Shown piece by piece: positions 55,567 to 64,000 of a stretch of 64,000 bases of DNA. Both the position numbers and the translations under genes were made by a program. Source of the stretch: Lachnospiraceae bacterium 3-1 (lineage in GTDB: Bacteria; Bacillota; Clostridia; Lachnospirales; Lachnospiraceae); contig KE159571.1 in assembly GCA_000403255.2 (NCBI GenBank), positions 530,111 to 594,110 of the forward strand. The letters run 5' to 3'. Below the pieces are notes generated by a model. It ran no database searches. It saw nothing but the letters and a program-made list of their open reading frames with translations, and was not told the origin of the DNA. Every line of letters starts with the position of its first letter. The stretch's first letter is position 1.

Positions 55567-56919
55567 TTAGATAGAGGCCACCCGTTGTCCAGGTGGGATA
55601 ATCTGGGCATCCGTCAACTGGAAATCGGAGCGCATATCTTTGTCAAAAAAGCTGAGCTGTTGATATCCACCTTCCCGGATGTCTCTTGGAATCTGAGTTT
55701 TATCCCGCATAAGGTTCTCACAGATGTAGTTTTCATCCAGCTTGGTGTGATACATCATTTTGCCGGAGCAGGTGATAAAGTATAGGGCACGTTTCAATAC
55801 TACGCCAATTTTCTTCAAATCATCGAAGGTAAGCTGGTTCCGCTTTCGTGCCTTCACAATCCGTTCCGCAGATTTATAGCCAATGCCTGGCACACGCAGT
55901 AAGGTCTGGTAGGAAGCGCGGTTGATTTCTACTGGAAAATATTCCAGATGGCGCAACGCCCAGTCACATTTGGGATCGAGAAAAATATTAAAGTCTGGGC
56001 GGTCTTCGGATAGCAGTTCAGAAACATGAAAATGATAATAGCGCAGCAGCCAATCCGCCTGGTAGAGTCGGTGTTCCCGCAGAAGAGGCGGGCCCCCAGG
56101 GAGAGCAGGCAGCATGGAGTTATCATTGACATTCACAAAAGCAGAATAAAAGACACGCTTTAGTTGAAATTTTTGATATAGGTTTTCTGCAACGCTCATG
56201 ATTTGAAAATCATTCTCTGGAGTGGCTCCAATAATCATCTGGGTAGATTGGCCAGCAGGAACAAACCGGGGTGTTTCCTGATAGACCATCAATTCCTGCT
56301 TATTGTCCATTATGCGGTTTTGAATCTGTCGCATAGGTTTTAAAATGGTAGTCCGGGACTTGCAGGGGGCAAGCTGACGCAGACTATTGGCTGTGGGAAG
56401 CTCCAGGTTAATACTCATACGATCTACTAAAAATCCAGTTTTCTCCAACAGGACCGGATCGGCGCCAGGAATAGACTTCACATGGATATAGCCTCTGAAA
56501 TGGTGAATCTGTCGCAGCTTCTGTACCGTTTGGTATATGAGGTCCATCGTATAGTTGGGGCTAACCATAATTCCAGAGCTTAAGAATAACCCCTCAATAT
56601 AATTACGTCGGTAAAATTCCATGGTAAGGGTACAGACTTCGTCCGGGGTAAATGCAGCGCGGGTTACATCAGAGGTACAATTATTCAGGCAATATGCGCA
56701 GTTAAAAATACACTCGTTGGTAAACAATATCTTTAAAAGGGACACGCATCTTCCATCGGCAGAAAAACTATGGCAGATACCAGGAGCAATGGAATTCCCC
56801 ATGCCCTTGCCATTTCCCTTCCGTTCAACTCCGCTGGAGGTGCAGGCAACGTCATATTTTGCCGCATCTGATAAAATTGTCAGTTTTTCCAGTAAATCCA
56901 TATTTTTCTGCAAATTCAT
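55567..56919 (-). CDS. Putative DNA modification/repair radical SAM protein (TIGR03916 type)
   Basis: 450 aa. Radical SAM cluster motif CIFNCAYC near residue 70, radical SAM barrel to about 300, then a helix-hairpin-helix DNA-binding motif VPGIGYKSAERIVKARK near 365. The family co-occurs with TIGR03915 and uracil-DNA glycosylase genes and is proposed to repair or modify DNA using SAM radicals. A LexA-type box 26 bases before the start suggests SOS induction. Product and substrate unknown. Confidence 0.9.
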   Translation of the reverse strand: MNLQKNMDLLEKLTILSDAAKYDVACTSSGVERKGNGKGMGNSIAPGICHSFSADGRCVSLLKILFTNECIFNCAYCLNNCTSDVTRAAFTPDEVCTLTMEFYRRNYIEGLFLSSGIMVSPNYTMDLIYQTVQKLRQIHHFRGYIHVKSIPGADPVLLEKTGFLVDRMSINLELPTANSLRQLAPCKSRTTILKPMRQIQNRIMDNKQELMVYQETPRFVPAGQSTQMIIGATPENDFQIMSVAENLYQKFQLKRVFYSAFVNVNDNSMLPALPGGPPLLREHRLYQADWLLRYYHFHVSELLSEDRPDFNIFLDPKCDWALRHLEYFPVEINRASYQTLLRVPGIGYKSAERIVKARKRNQLTFDDLKKIGVVLKRALYFITCSGKMMYHTKLDENYICENLMRDKTQIPRDIREGGYQQLSFFDKDMRSDFQLTDAQIIPPGQRVASI

Positions 56920-56945
56920 AATTATGATCCCTTTCCTTAGGAATA

Positions 56946-56959
56946 CGAACTAACGTTCT
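56946..56959 (-). promoter_or_regulatory. LexA (SOS) box upstream of the radical SAM gene
   Basis: cgaactaacgttct fits the Gram-positive LexA site CGAAC-N4-GTTC with both half sites intact. It is 26 bases from the start codon of the radical SAM gene, overlapping the likely promoter. Confidence 0.7.
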
Positions 56960-57258
56960 AAAAACAGAATAGCATAAAACCAGGAAAAATGCAAGAGAAA
57001 ATAGAACATTTGTTTGAGGAAATTTTCACAGCAATCGAAAGAAAAAGGAAAACTTTTTGAGGAGGGATATTCGCCTGTGATTGCCAAGCTTTCTCACAGT
57101 TTTCACAATCCCACTGGTCCTTTCAATATCATATTCACAAGGATCAGGCAGAGCTGGCATATTTCTCTAAGGGCGAAGCAAGGGTACTTGCGCAAGTGGA
57201 AAATTTTTATCATATTTCCCCTTTTTCTGGCATATAGTCATGAAAAGGGGGTGCTTCT
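56960..57258. other. Intergenic region without a supported gene
   Basis: About 300 bases between divergent genes. An 82-codon plus-strand frame (57014-57262) has no convincing ribosome site, no family resemblance and runs into the spoIID start. I see no RNA gene here. It presumably holds the spoIID promoter. Confidence 0.4.
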
Positions 57259-58188
57259 TTGAAAGAAAAAATAAAAACCTTTTTTTCTATTTGCATTTTG
57301 GTTGTCACCGTTCCTTATGTGGTTACTTTTTTGTTTCAAGGAAATAAGACAAGCACAAGCAGTACAACAATGGAAAATATTTTAGAAAAAGAATCCGACC
57401 GTAAAGGTGAGACTTTAGATGCAAAGCTGGATATGGAAGAGTATCTGGTGGGAATTCTGGCAAAAGAAATTCCCCTGGATTATCAGATGGAAGCAGTCAA
57501 AGCGCAGGCAGTCATAGACAGAACTTCTTTGGCCGCCGCCTTGGAATCCCAAGAAGGAAATCTTCCAGCATCTATGTCCCGGGAAGAAATGCTGACCCTT
57601 TGGGGGCAGGAAGGATTTGAAGATAATTACCAGATGTTGAAGGCAGCAGCCGAAGCCACAGAAGGAGAAATTATGTATTATAATGGGAAGCCCATTCATG
57701 CGGCTTTTCATGCAGTCAGCGCCGGGAAAACCAGAAATGCAAAGGAGGGGCTGCAAAGAGAGGATGAGCCGTATTTGGCCCAGGCAGATAGTGGAATGGA
57801 CATCCCTTCCCCAGATTTTTTGAAAGTTGTTTTTATGGAGAAAGAAGAATTTTGTAAACAATTAAAAGAGGAATGCCCAGAATTAGAGATAACGCCAGAT
57901 CATATCATGGAATCCATCGTAATAGAGACAAGAGATTCCAGTGACTATGTGATTCAAATGAAGATTGGGGAGAAAACAGTAACAGGAGAAGAATTTCGAG
58001 AATATTTGAGTCTGAATTCTGCCTGCTTTTTCTTAAAAGAAGTGGAAAATAAAGTGCGGATTGTTACCAAGGGCCTTGGACATGGCCTTGGATTGAGCCA
58101 ATATGGCGCCAACGAATTGGCGAAAGAAGGGAAAAGTTACAAAGAGATACTAGAGTATTACTATAAAGATATTTCGATTGAAAAATAA
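57259..58188 (+). CDS. spoIID: Stage II sporulation protein D (SpoIID)
   Basis: 309 aa. TTG start with AAAAGGGGG seven bases upstream. N-terminal membrane anchor (ICILVVTVPYVVTFLF), then LDMEEYLVGILAKEIPLDYQ, EAVKAQAVIDRT, and the C-terminal GHGLGLSQYGANELAKEGKSY. These are the SpoIID/LytB signature motifs. The protein is a lytic transglycosylase that thins peptidoglycan during engulfment of the forespore. The SpoIIQ-like gene follows, as in other clostridia. It marks the organism as a spore former. Confidence 0.93.
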   Translation: MKEKIKTFFSICILVVTVPYVVTFLFQGNKTSTSSTTMENILEKESDRKGETLDAKLDMEEYLVGILAKEIPLDYQMEAVKAQAVIDRTSLAAALESQEGNLPASMSREEMLTLWGQEGFEDNYQMLKAAAEATEGEIMYYNGKPIHAAFHAVSAGKTRNAKEGLQREDEPYLAQADSGMDIPSPDFLKVVFMEKEEFCKQLKEECPELEITPDHIMESIVIETRDSSDYVIQMKIGEKTVTGEEFREYLSLNSACFFLKEVENKVRIVTKGLGHGLGLSQYGANELAKEGKSYKEILEYYYKDISIEK

Positions 58189-58270
58189 AAATGTCGCAAA
58201 ATCCTGTATAATACCTGCTTTCCTGGCAAAACTAAAAAGGAAAAAACAAACAGAAATGGAAGGTGACAGG

Positions 58271-59065
58271 ATGAGAAATAAAAAATTTGCGGCATTTTTT
58301 AATCGGAAATCCTATATCGTAGCTGCAGTGATTATGGTAGTGGCAGCCTTTGGTATGATGGGCTTGTATTATGCCCAGCAGGAAAGAGAACAGGAAGAAC
58401 AATTGGCAAGAGAACGCCAAGAGCAGGTTCAGCAGGCCAGGGAAGAAGACGCAGCCCGTGAAAAAGCAGCCAAAGAGAGAGCAGAAGCTCGGGCAGCAGC
58501 GGAAGTAAAAGAAAAGGTTATGGAACAGAAAAAAGAGGAAGAAGAGACAGAGGAAGTATCTGGTATTATTGCACCCCAGCAGGAAGATGATTTTATGGAT
58601 GAGCCGGAAGCTATCACAGAAACAAGCGCTTCTGTGGAACCAGAGATTCATTTTGATGCAACGGTGGATTTAAACTGGCCGTTGCAGGGAAATGTTATTT
58701 TAAATTATAATATGGATCAGACCGTATATTTTGCTACCTTACAACAGTACAAATACAATCCGGCAGTGATTATTCAGGCAGCAGAAAATGATCCGGTGAA
58801 CGCGGTGGCTTCCGGCAAAATAACTTCGATTGAAGCAAATGAAGAGACAGGGGTTACCTTGACCATGGATATGGGTGATGGTTACAGCGCGAGATACGGA
58901 CAGCTAAAAGAAATTTCCAAAGAACAGGGAGATTATGTAGAAAGTGGAGAAATTATCGGATATATCAACAAACCAGCCAAATATTATTCGGTGGAAGGTC
59001 CGAACCTCTATTTTCAGTTGTTAAAGGATGGAGAACCAGTCAATCCTATGGAATATTTAGAGTAA
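58271..59065 (+). CDS. spoIIQ: SpoIIQ-like protein with degenerate M23 domain
   Basis: 264 aa. N-terminal membrane helix (IVAAVIMVVAAFGMMGLYY), a charged coiled-coil linker (REQEEQLARERQEQVQQARE...) and a C-terminal LytM/M23 fold. Catalytic residues appear lost: the motif HLHFE is NLYFQ and the YxHL position is YGQL. So it is likely structural, as a forespore-side partner of SpoIIIAH in the engulfment channel. The start at 58271 follows GGAAGGTGACAGG. Position after spoIID supports the identification. Confidence 0.82.
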   Translation: MRNKKFAAFFNRKSYIVAAVIMVVAAFGMMGLYYAQQEREQEEQLARERQEQVQQAREEDAAREKAAKERAEARAAAEVKEKVMEQKKEEEETEEVSGIIAPQQEDDFMDEPEAITETSASVEPEIHFDATVDLNWPLQGNVILNYNMDQTVYFATLQQYKYNPAVIIQAAENDPVNAVASGKITSIEANEETGVTLTMDMGDGYSARYGQLKEISKEQGDYVESGEIIGYINKPAKYYSVEGPNLYFQLLKDGEPVNPMEYLE

Positions 59066-59246
59066 AAAGGAAATCCGGGAATGCAAATGCCCTTTTGAAA
59101 CAGGCACCGATTTTTCTATTTTTCATAAGATAGAGTATAAACCAGTGACAGAAAATCCGCAGCACTGTTTCTTTCACTAAAATATGGAAAATCGTTCAGA
59201 ATGCATACCCATTGGAAAAGTACTGGTTTTATGTGCTGCTTTTGCA

Positions 59247-59273
59247 TATAGGAGACTGCTTGCAGTCTCTATA
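59247..59273 (+). repeat. Inverted repeat before the GIY-YIG gene
   Basis: tataggagactgc (59247-59259) pairs with gcagtctctata (59262-59273), ending about ten bases before the ribosome site. Could be an operator or a small leader hairpin. Confidence 0.5.
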
Positions 59274-59291
59274 CATAATAGGAGTTTACAA

Positions 59292-59576
59292 ATGAAAGAA
59301 AAACAAAATATTACCTACATCCTCCTATGCAGTGATGGCACACTGTATACTGGTTGGACCAATAATTTGGACAAACGTTTGCGGGAACACAACGAAGGCC
59401 AGGGAGCGAAATATACCAGAGGGCGCAGACCAGTGAAACTAGTCTATACCGAAGCATATGATACCAGACGGGAAGCTATGCAGCGGGAATGGCAGATAAA
59501 GAAGCTTACCAGAAAGGAAAAAGAGGCGCTGATTCAAGGGGATAAACATTTTTTGCTCCATAATCATGAGAAATAG
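59292..59576 (+). CDS. GIY-YIG nuclease domain protein
   Basis: 94 aa, the YhbQ/UPF0213 type. Motifs: TYILLCSDGTLYTGWT (the GIY..YIG pair as YIL and YTG), Arg in LDKRLREHN, and Glu in QREWQIKKL. The start at 59292 has TAGGAG seven bases before; a longer frame adds 36 unrelated residues. Members have single-domain nuclease folds with a probable role in DNA repair; a specific substrate is not settled. Confidence 0.9.
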   Translation: MKEKQNITYILLCSDGTLYTGWTNNLDKRLREHNEGQGAKYTRGRRPVKLVYTEAYDTRREAMQREWQIKKLTRKEKEALIQGDKHFLLHNHEK

Positions 59577-59598
59577 AAGAACGGTGGAGGCTTCTTGA

Positions 59599-59855
59599 TT
59601 GTTATTTTTTACGAAATGTGATAACGTATATATAAATTTACGTAAAGAAAGCCTGGCAGAGGTTATTGCAGAGACAAGAAGTTGTTGGACAACCTTATCA
59701 ATAACAAAATATTTTTGGAGAAGGAATTCAGTGGCTGCCTGCTTTTGGAATTTGATCCGGCAATGCAGCGGGTGTATGCGAAGCCAGAATATGAGATTGG
59801 AATTTTGGCCCAGGATGCAAAAGTAGAATTTTATGATATTGAGATTATGAAATAG
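59599..59855 (+). pseudogene. Frameshifted remnant of an unknown protein
   Basis: One frame reads NLRKESLAEVIAETR from about 59640. Then a different frame gives a protein-like run (KIFLEKEFSGCLLLEFDP, VYAKPEYEIGILAQDAKVE, FYDIEIMK) up to TAG 59853-59855. The parts look like one protein with a shift near 59680. Family not recognised. Low confidence. Confidence 0.35.
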
Positions 59856-59911
59856 CAACAAAAAGACTGTTGGCTGATTTAGTTCATATAAGAAAAGGGG
59901 CGTTACAAAAC

Positions 59912-59955
59912 AAGAAATTTCTACAACATATGGTACGGTATGTTGTAGAATTCTT
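59912..59955 (+). terminator. Hairpin between convergent units
   Basis: aagaa..ctacaacata (59912-59930) pairs with tatgttgtag..ttctt (59939-59955), followed by gcgtttt. It lies between plus-strand genes and the minus-strand hemolysin III gene, so it may stop both. Confidence 0.55.
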
Positions 59956-59991
59956 GCGTTTTACAGCATTTTTTAAATTTTATTAAAAAAA

Positions 59992-60657
59992 TTAAAACAG
60001 CGGCATATTTGCAACAAAACAGTACATCATAACAAAGTGGCACAGACTGCCGCCCATCACAAATAAATGAAAAATTTCATGTGATCCAAAATTTTTGTGT
60101 TTGGAATTGAAAATAGGCAGCTTTAGGGCATAGATAACGCCGCCAATTGTATAGATAATTCCCCCAGCCAAAAGCCAGCCGAATGCCTGAGGAGAAAGGG
60201 AATTGATGATGTGGGTAAAGGCAAGGACACATACCCAGCCCATGGCAATGTATAATATAGAAGAAAACCATTTCGGACAGGTAATCCAAAAAGCCTTTAC
60301 AAGAATTCCTACAAGGGCAATTCCCCATACAAGAGCCAGAAGGCTGTATCCTACGGAGCCGCCCAAAACAATTAGGCATACCGGAGTGTAAGTGCCAGCA
60401 ATCAGCACGAAAATCATCATATGGTCCAATTTGCGCAGAATCCGGTTGGATTTTTCTGATAAATCCAGAGCGTGATAGGTGGCGCTGGCTCCATAGAGCA
60501 GAATCATGCTCAATATAAAAATACTAAGGGAAATAACATGAACCTTATCAGGGGTTGTTGAAGCGCGGATTAATAAAGGCGTAGCGGCAAAGAGGGCCAT
60601 CAACATGCCAATAAAGTGTGTAATGGAGCTTCCGGGGTCTTTGAGTTTGAATTTCAT
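59992..60657 (-). CDS. Hemolysin III / PAQR family membrane protein
   Basis: 221 aa with seven hydrophobic helices. Family motifs: SSITHFIGMLMALFA, YGASATYHALDLS, LRKLDHMMIFVLIAGTYTP, and SHEIFHLFVMGGSLCHFVMMY; the metal-binding histidines are in place. Bacterial members have been linked to membrane lipid homeostasis; the haemolysin name is historical. Single gene with AGGAGG upstream. Confidence 0.92.
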   Translation of the reverse strand: MKFKLKDPGSSITHFIGMLMALFAATPLLIRASTTPDKVHVISLSIFILSMILLYGASATYHALDLSEKSNRILRKLDHMMIFVLIAGTYTPVCLIVLGGSVGYSLLALVWGIALVGILVKAFWITCPKWFSSILYIAMGWVCVLAFTHIINSLSPQAFGWLLAGGIIYTIGGVIYALKLPIFNSKHKNFGSHEIFHLFVMGGSLCHFVMMYCFVANMPLF

Positions 60658-60859
60658 GGTAACGTCTCCTCCTTATAAAAAATAATAATACGTAACGTTC
60701 TGTCTGATAAGCCATATGGTTTCATGGGTATGCTTATAGTATATGTAAAGGTAATAAAAATATGATTATGTAGTAATAAAAACTATGTTATGCATAAATA
60801 AATACTATACCTTGCGTTCCGGAATGTCAATAGTAACAGAAAAGTTTTTTGAAAATAGT

Positions 60860-60888
60860 TTGACAATAGCTATTTTCTTTGCTATGAT
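60860..60888 (+). promoter_or_regulatory. Promoter of the RNA helicase gene
   Basis: TTGACA (60860-60865), 17-base spacer, TATGAT (60883-60888); a strong sigma-A promoter 40 bases before the helicase ATG. Confidence 0.75.
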
Positions 60889-60927
60889 TAGCAACAGGTT
60901 TTGTAAGCAGGAAATGAAAGGAAATGT

Positions 60928-62520
60928 ATGGAAGCATTAAGATTTGATGAATTAGATTTATATCCCCAAATATTACGGGCGATACAGGAAATGGGCTTTG
61001 AAGAGACTACTCCCATTCAGAGCAAGGCAATTCCGGTGGTAATGGAAGGAGTAGACGTAATTGGACAGGCCCAGACGGGAACGGGAAAGACGGCAGCCTT
61101 TGGAATTCCCTTATTAATGAAGGTGAATCCACGGAATAAGAAGACACAGGCAATCGTTCTTTGCCCTACCAGGGAATTGGCTATTCAGGTAGCAGAAGAG
61201 GTGCGCAGTCTTGCCAAATATATGCATGGGGTGAAAGTGCTCCCTGTATATGGTGGACAAGATATTGTGAAGCAGATACGATCCTTAAAAGGCGGCGCCC
61301 AGATTATTATTGGAACGCCTGGACGTGTCATGGACCATTTAAGGCGAAAGACCATCAAGTGCGAAGAAGTAAATACCATCGTATTGGATGAGGCGGATGA
61401 GATGCTCAATATGGGATTCCGAGAGGACATTGAAACGGTATTGGAATATATTCCAGAGGAGCGGCAGACAGTTCTGTTTTCCGCTACTATGCCTAAGCCT
61501 ATCTTGGAAATCACCAAAAAGTATCAGCAGGATGCGGTTACCATTAAGGTGGTAAAAAAGGAACTGACAGTTCCAAATATTGAGCAATATTATTATGATG
61601 TAAAACGAAAAGATAAGGTGGAGGTTTTGAGCCGTTTGCTGGATGTGTATGATCCCAAGCTTTCTTTGGTATTTTGCAATACCAAGCGTATGGTGGATGA
61701 ACTGACCAACGCCCTTCAAGGCAGAGGGTACTTTGCAGAGGGTCTCCATGGCGATATGAAGCAGAGCCAGCGCGACCGGGTTATGAACCATTTCCGGAAT
61801 GGAAATACTGAGATTTTGGTAGCTACTGACGTGGCAGCCCGAGGGATCGACGTGGATGATGTGGAAGCAGTCTTTAACTTTGACCTTCCTCAGGATGATG
61901 AATATTATGTCCACCGAATCGGCAGGACAGGACGGGCAGGTAGAACAGGACGTTCCTTTACTTTTGTAAAAGGAAAAGAAGTCTATAAGCTAAAGGATAT
62001 CCAGCGGTATTGTAAGACGAAGATTCTTGCACAGAAGGTGCCCAGTATGGAGGACGTGGTTCAGGTAAGACTGGAAAAAATCATGGATCATATTGGGACA
62101 ATTATCGAGGAAGAGGATTTGACCTCTATGGTAAACATGGTGGAATCCCAGGTAAATGAATCAGATTATACAGCCATGGATATTGCGGCAGCATTCTTGA
62201 AGATGGCATTGTTAGGAGAAGAAGAGAATGCCCAAACCAGCATGGAGAATTTTGAGTTTGGAGATACAGGAGCAGAAGAAGGCATGGTCCGTCTGTTTAT
62301 CAATATCGGTAAGAAACAGCATGTAAAACCAGGAGATATTCTGGGAGCGATCACTGGTGAGTCTGGGATGCCAGGAAAGCTGGTAGGAGCCATCGATATG
62401 TATGATAAATATACTTTTGTAGAAGTGCCTCGGGAATATGGAAAAGAGGTTCTTAAGGCCATGAGCAATTCTAAGATAAAGGGAAAGAGCATCAATATAG
62501 AGCCTGCAAATCAGAAGTAA
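60928..62520 (+). CDS. DEAD-box RNA helicase with DbpA-type RNA-binding domain
   Basis: 530 aa. Motifs in order: Q motif TTPIQSKAIP, I AQTGTGKTA, Ia PTRELAIQ, Ib TPGRVMDHL, II DEAD, III SAT, IV LVFCNTK, V ATDVAARGID, VI HRIGRTGRAGRTG. A C-terminal DbpA-like RNA-recognition fold lies at 450-525 (MVRLFINIGKKQHVKPGDILG). Likely unwinds structured RNA in ribosome assembly or cold growth, like CshA/DbpA. Ends in a strong terminator; monocistronic. Confidence 0.94.
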   Translation: MEALRFDELDLYPQILRAIQEMGFEETTPIQSKAIPVVMEGVDVIGQAQTGTGKTAAFGIPLLMKVNPRNKKTQAIVLCPTRELAIQVAEEVRSLAKYMHGVKVLPVYGGQDIVKQIRSLKGGAQIIIGTPGRVMDHLRRKTIKCEEVNTIVLDEADEMLNMGFREDIETVLEYIPEERQTVLFSATMPKPILEITKKYQQDAVTIKVVKKELTVPNIEQYYYDVKRKDKVEVLSRLLDVYDPKLSLVFCNTKRMVDELTNALQGRGYFAEGLHGDMKQSQRDRVMNHFRNGNTEILVATDVAARGIDVDDVEAVFNFDLPQDDEYYVHRIGRTGRAGRTGRSFTFVKGKEVYKLKDIQRYCKTKILAQKVPSMEDVVQVRLEKIMDHIGTIIEEEDLTSMVNMVESQVNESDYTAMDIAAAFLKMALLGEEENAQTSMENFEFGDTGAEEGMVRLFINIGKKQHVKPGDILGAITGESGMPGKLVGAIDMYDKYTFVEVPREYGKEVLKAMSNSKIKGKSINIEPANQK

Positions 62521-62602
62521 ATATAACATTGGCAGACATGATATCAGCCTGGGTAAAGCGCAGCGGTATCATAGGCATTATAAGTATAAAACATATAAAG
62601 TA

Positions 62603-62653
62603 ACCCGTCAGGGCGGATAAATGTGAAGGATATCTGCTTTGGCGGGTTTTTTT
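62603..62653 (+). terminator. Rho-independent terminator after the helicase
   Basis: acccgtcagggcgga pairs (with G-U) with tctgctttggcgggt, followed by seven T. Strong intrinsic terminator. Confidence 0.85.
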
Positions 62654-62787
62654 ATGCGATAGGAAAGAAATTTTGCTCTTAGTGTAAAATTAGTATGTTT
62701 ATGAGTATACATAATGCAAAGATAATTTTAAGTTATTATTGAAAAATATTAACCTATATAATAAAGTAAAATTAGTTTATAAATTAA

Positions 62788-64000
62788 GTTAAGAAAGCCA
62801 GCGCTCAGGCTGCCCACCAAAATGCAGAGGCAAAATTTTTGGCTGATGTGTCTTCTATGGAAGAGGTCATTGGGCGGTGCCAGGACAACTATGTCAAAAT
62901 ACAAGAATTCAGCAAAAGCCGCGGCTATACAGAAAAGGTAGCGGAATATGCATCATTTCTGGCAGAAGATGAGGAATTGGCTGCATCGTTCCAAAACGTG
63001 GAGGATGATAAATCTTGGGTAGACGGAAGCTGGGTAGATATCATAGCTGGTGGAGAGACAGCATCGGCCGAGGGTAAAAATTTTGTAAAATTCACTTATA
63101 GTAATGTGGTTCCGCAAGTAGGAAAAAGAGATAATTTCTTAGTCAGGGTAGGCGGAAATTCCATTGAGTATAGTGGGATTCTATACATAAACAATATTAC
63201 TTTCCACAAAGGGGCAGAGAGCATGTCAGTGGATTTAGGGGCATTGGAGGAAGCGGATTTATCAGGCTCCTATGGAGATGCTCTTGTAAACATGGGAAAA
63301 GCAGGTTTTGCAGGGACAGACAGCATTCGGATAGAAAGCAGGTACACAGCGGCAAATGAGGCCTGGGAAGAGGTTACCCTTAAACTGCCTGCAGCAGATT
63401 ATAATATGCAGGAATACGACAGCGTTTCCTATGATTTATATCTGGAAGCGAAAGATTTTGGAAAGCTGACGGCAGCATGTGCATTTTCAGATAAATATCC
63501 CTTTGATGAAACGATATCGAAGATCAATTTAGATTTTGCAGTTTACAGCAAACATGTGGTAGAGGGCAAAGAGGTCTCGGAGGAAGCCCAGGCAGGGGAA
63601 ATTGATATGGCATCAGGAAATATTACAGATATGGGAAAGGTTTTTACGGAGATTGCAGGGAATGTGGAACATCTAGGGCTTTTGGCATCGGAAATGCAGA
63701 AGGTCAGCAGTGAGTCCGCAGTTTTCATGGAGGAACTAAGTAATGCAAACAGCCAGACATCCAAAGCCTTTTCCCAGGTTGCACAGCAGATCCATACTAC
63801 CAATGAGTCTACAAAGAAAATCCGGGAAGCCACAGAGCTGATCACTTCCATTGCAGAGCAGACGAACCTGTTATCTTTAAATGCCAGCATTGAAGCTGCC
63901 AGGGCAGGAGAAGCAGGGCGTGGGGTTTCAGTGGTGGCAACAGAAATTCAGAAGCTTGCGGAACAGTCTAGTTCATCTGCAGAAATCATTAAAAATGTCA
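62788..64000 (+). CDS. Chemotaxis-type signalling domain fused to beta-sandwich region (5' end unclear, 3' open)
   Basis: An open frame from 62788, right after a stop, to the window edge (about 404 codons). No start with a ribosome site: the first ATG is 62857. Residues from the frame start: 1-75 helical; 75-255 rich in beta strands, with [37 protein letters not shown]. This part recalls carbohydrate-binding modules of mannanases, a weak resemblance. From 285: helical, with the hairpin-tip motif of methyl-accepting proteins [20 protein letters not shown], then [20 protein letters not shown]. No membrane helix lies between the two parts. Probably a 5'-truncated or soluble receptor; the signalling domain is certain, the rest is not. 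Confidence 0.7.

Noticed and set aside
57014-57262. 82-codon frame before spoIID
   Set aside because: No ribosome site, basic unstructured composition, and it covers the expected promoter region of spoIID.

Overview
The window looks like a chromosomal segment of an anaerobic, spore-forming Clostridia member, most likely Lachnospiraceae. Supporting signs are SpoIID and SpoIIQ-like genes side by side, a LexA box of the Gram-positive type, AgrA/AgrC-type (LytTR/GHKL) two-component systems, an NagE-type PTS, CotH/VTC/DUF4956 genes, and strong AGGAGG ribosome binding sites. No rRNA, tRNA, CRISPR array, transposase or phage gene was seen.

Layout. (1) 1-8.8 kb is visibly GC-richer than the rest (38/60 G+C at 4501-4560 against 25/60 at 12001-12060, counted by hand). 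It holds an ABC exporter fragment and a lipoprotein. It also holds a redox operon (a thioredoxin reductase lacking NADPH motifs, a trigger-factor-like protein and a CVPC thioredoxin) and a divergent M16C peptidase-YitT-cysteine desulfidase operon. (2) 8.9-31.9 kb, all on the minus strand, is a nonribosomal peptide (NRPS) locus. It has a Sfp-type PPTase, two LytTR/GHKL two-component systems, a membrane acyltransferase and an NRPS ending in a reductase domain. It also has two MATE exporters fused to RsbW-like ATPase domains, a GH3-type amide synthetase, a VOC protein, and a partner-switching set (PP2C phosphatase, RsbW-like kinase, STAS). The NRPS is broken at two out-of-frame internal junctions and one MATE gene has a frameshift. 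(3) 32.1-42.1 kb, plus strand, is an eight-gene operon: REC-HD-GYP-GGDEF, Hpt, VTC, DUF4956, CotH kinase, membrane-anchored TIM-barrel protein, HEAT protein and processive GT2. It reads as a c-di-GMP-linked surface polysaccharide system. (4) 42.3-64 kb is mostly housekeeping: PTS GlcNAc uptake, acyltransferase, PatB/MalY, metG, tatD, a GntR-controlled ABC operon, rsmA, an SOS-box-controlled radical SAM DNA repair pair, spoIID/spoIIQ, GIY-YIG, hemolysin III, a DbpA-type helicase, and an unusual chemotaxis-type signalling ORF at the edge.

How it may work together. In the NRPS locus, each TCS could act on one of two promoters that carry tandem repeats spaced exactly 21 bp (29.16 kb and 15.52 kb), a spacing typical of LytTR operators. 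One promoter would drive regulator, kinase, acyltransferase, NRPS and MATE; the other would drive VOC, STAS, MATE, GH3, PP2C and RsbW. The domain order predicts a capped dipeptide released as an aldehyde or alcohol, exported by MATE pumps that a STAS/kinase/phosphatase switch may gate. Both the MATE-ATPase arrangement and the VTC-DUF4956-CotH-GT2 operon look functionally undescribed and are the best leads here.
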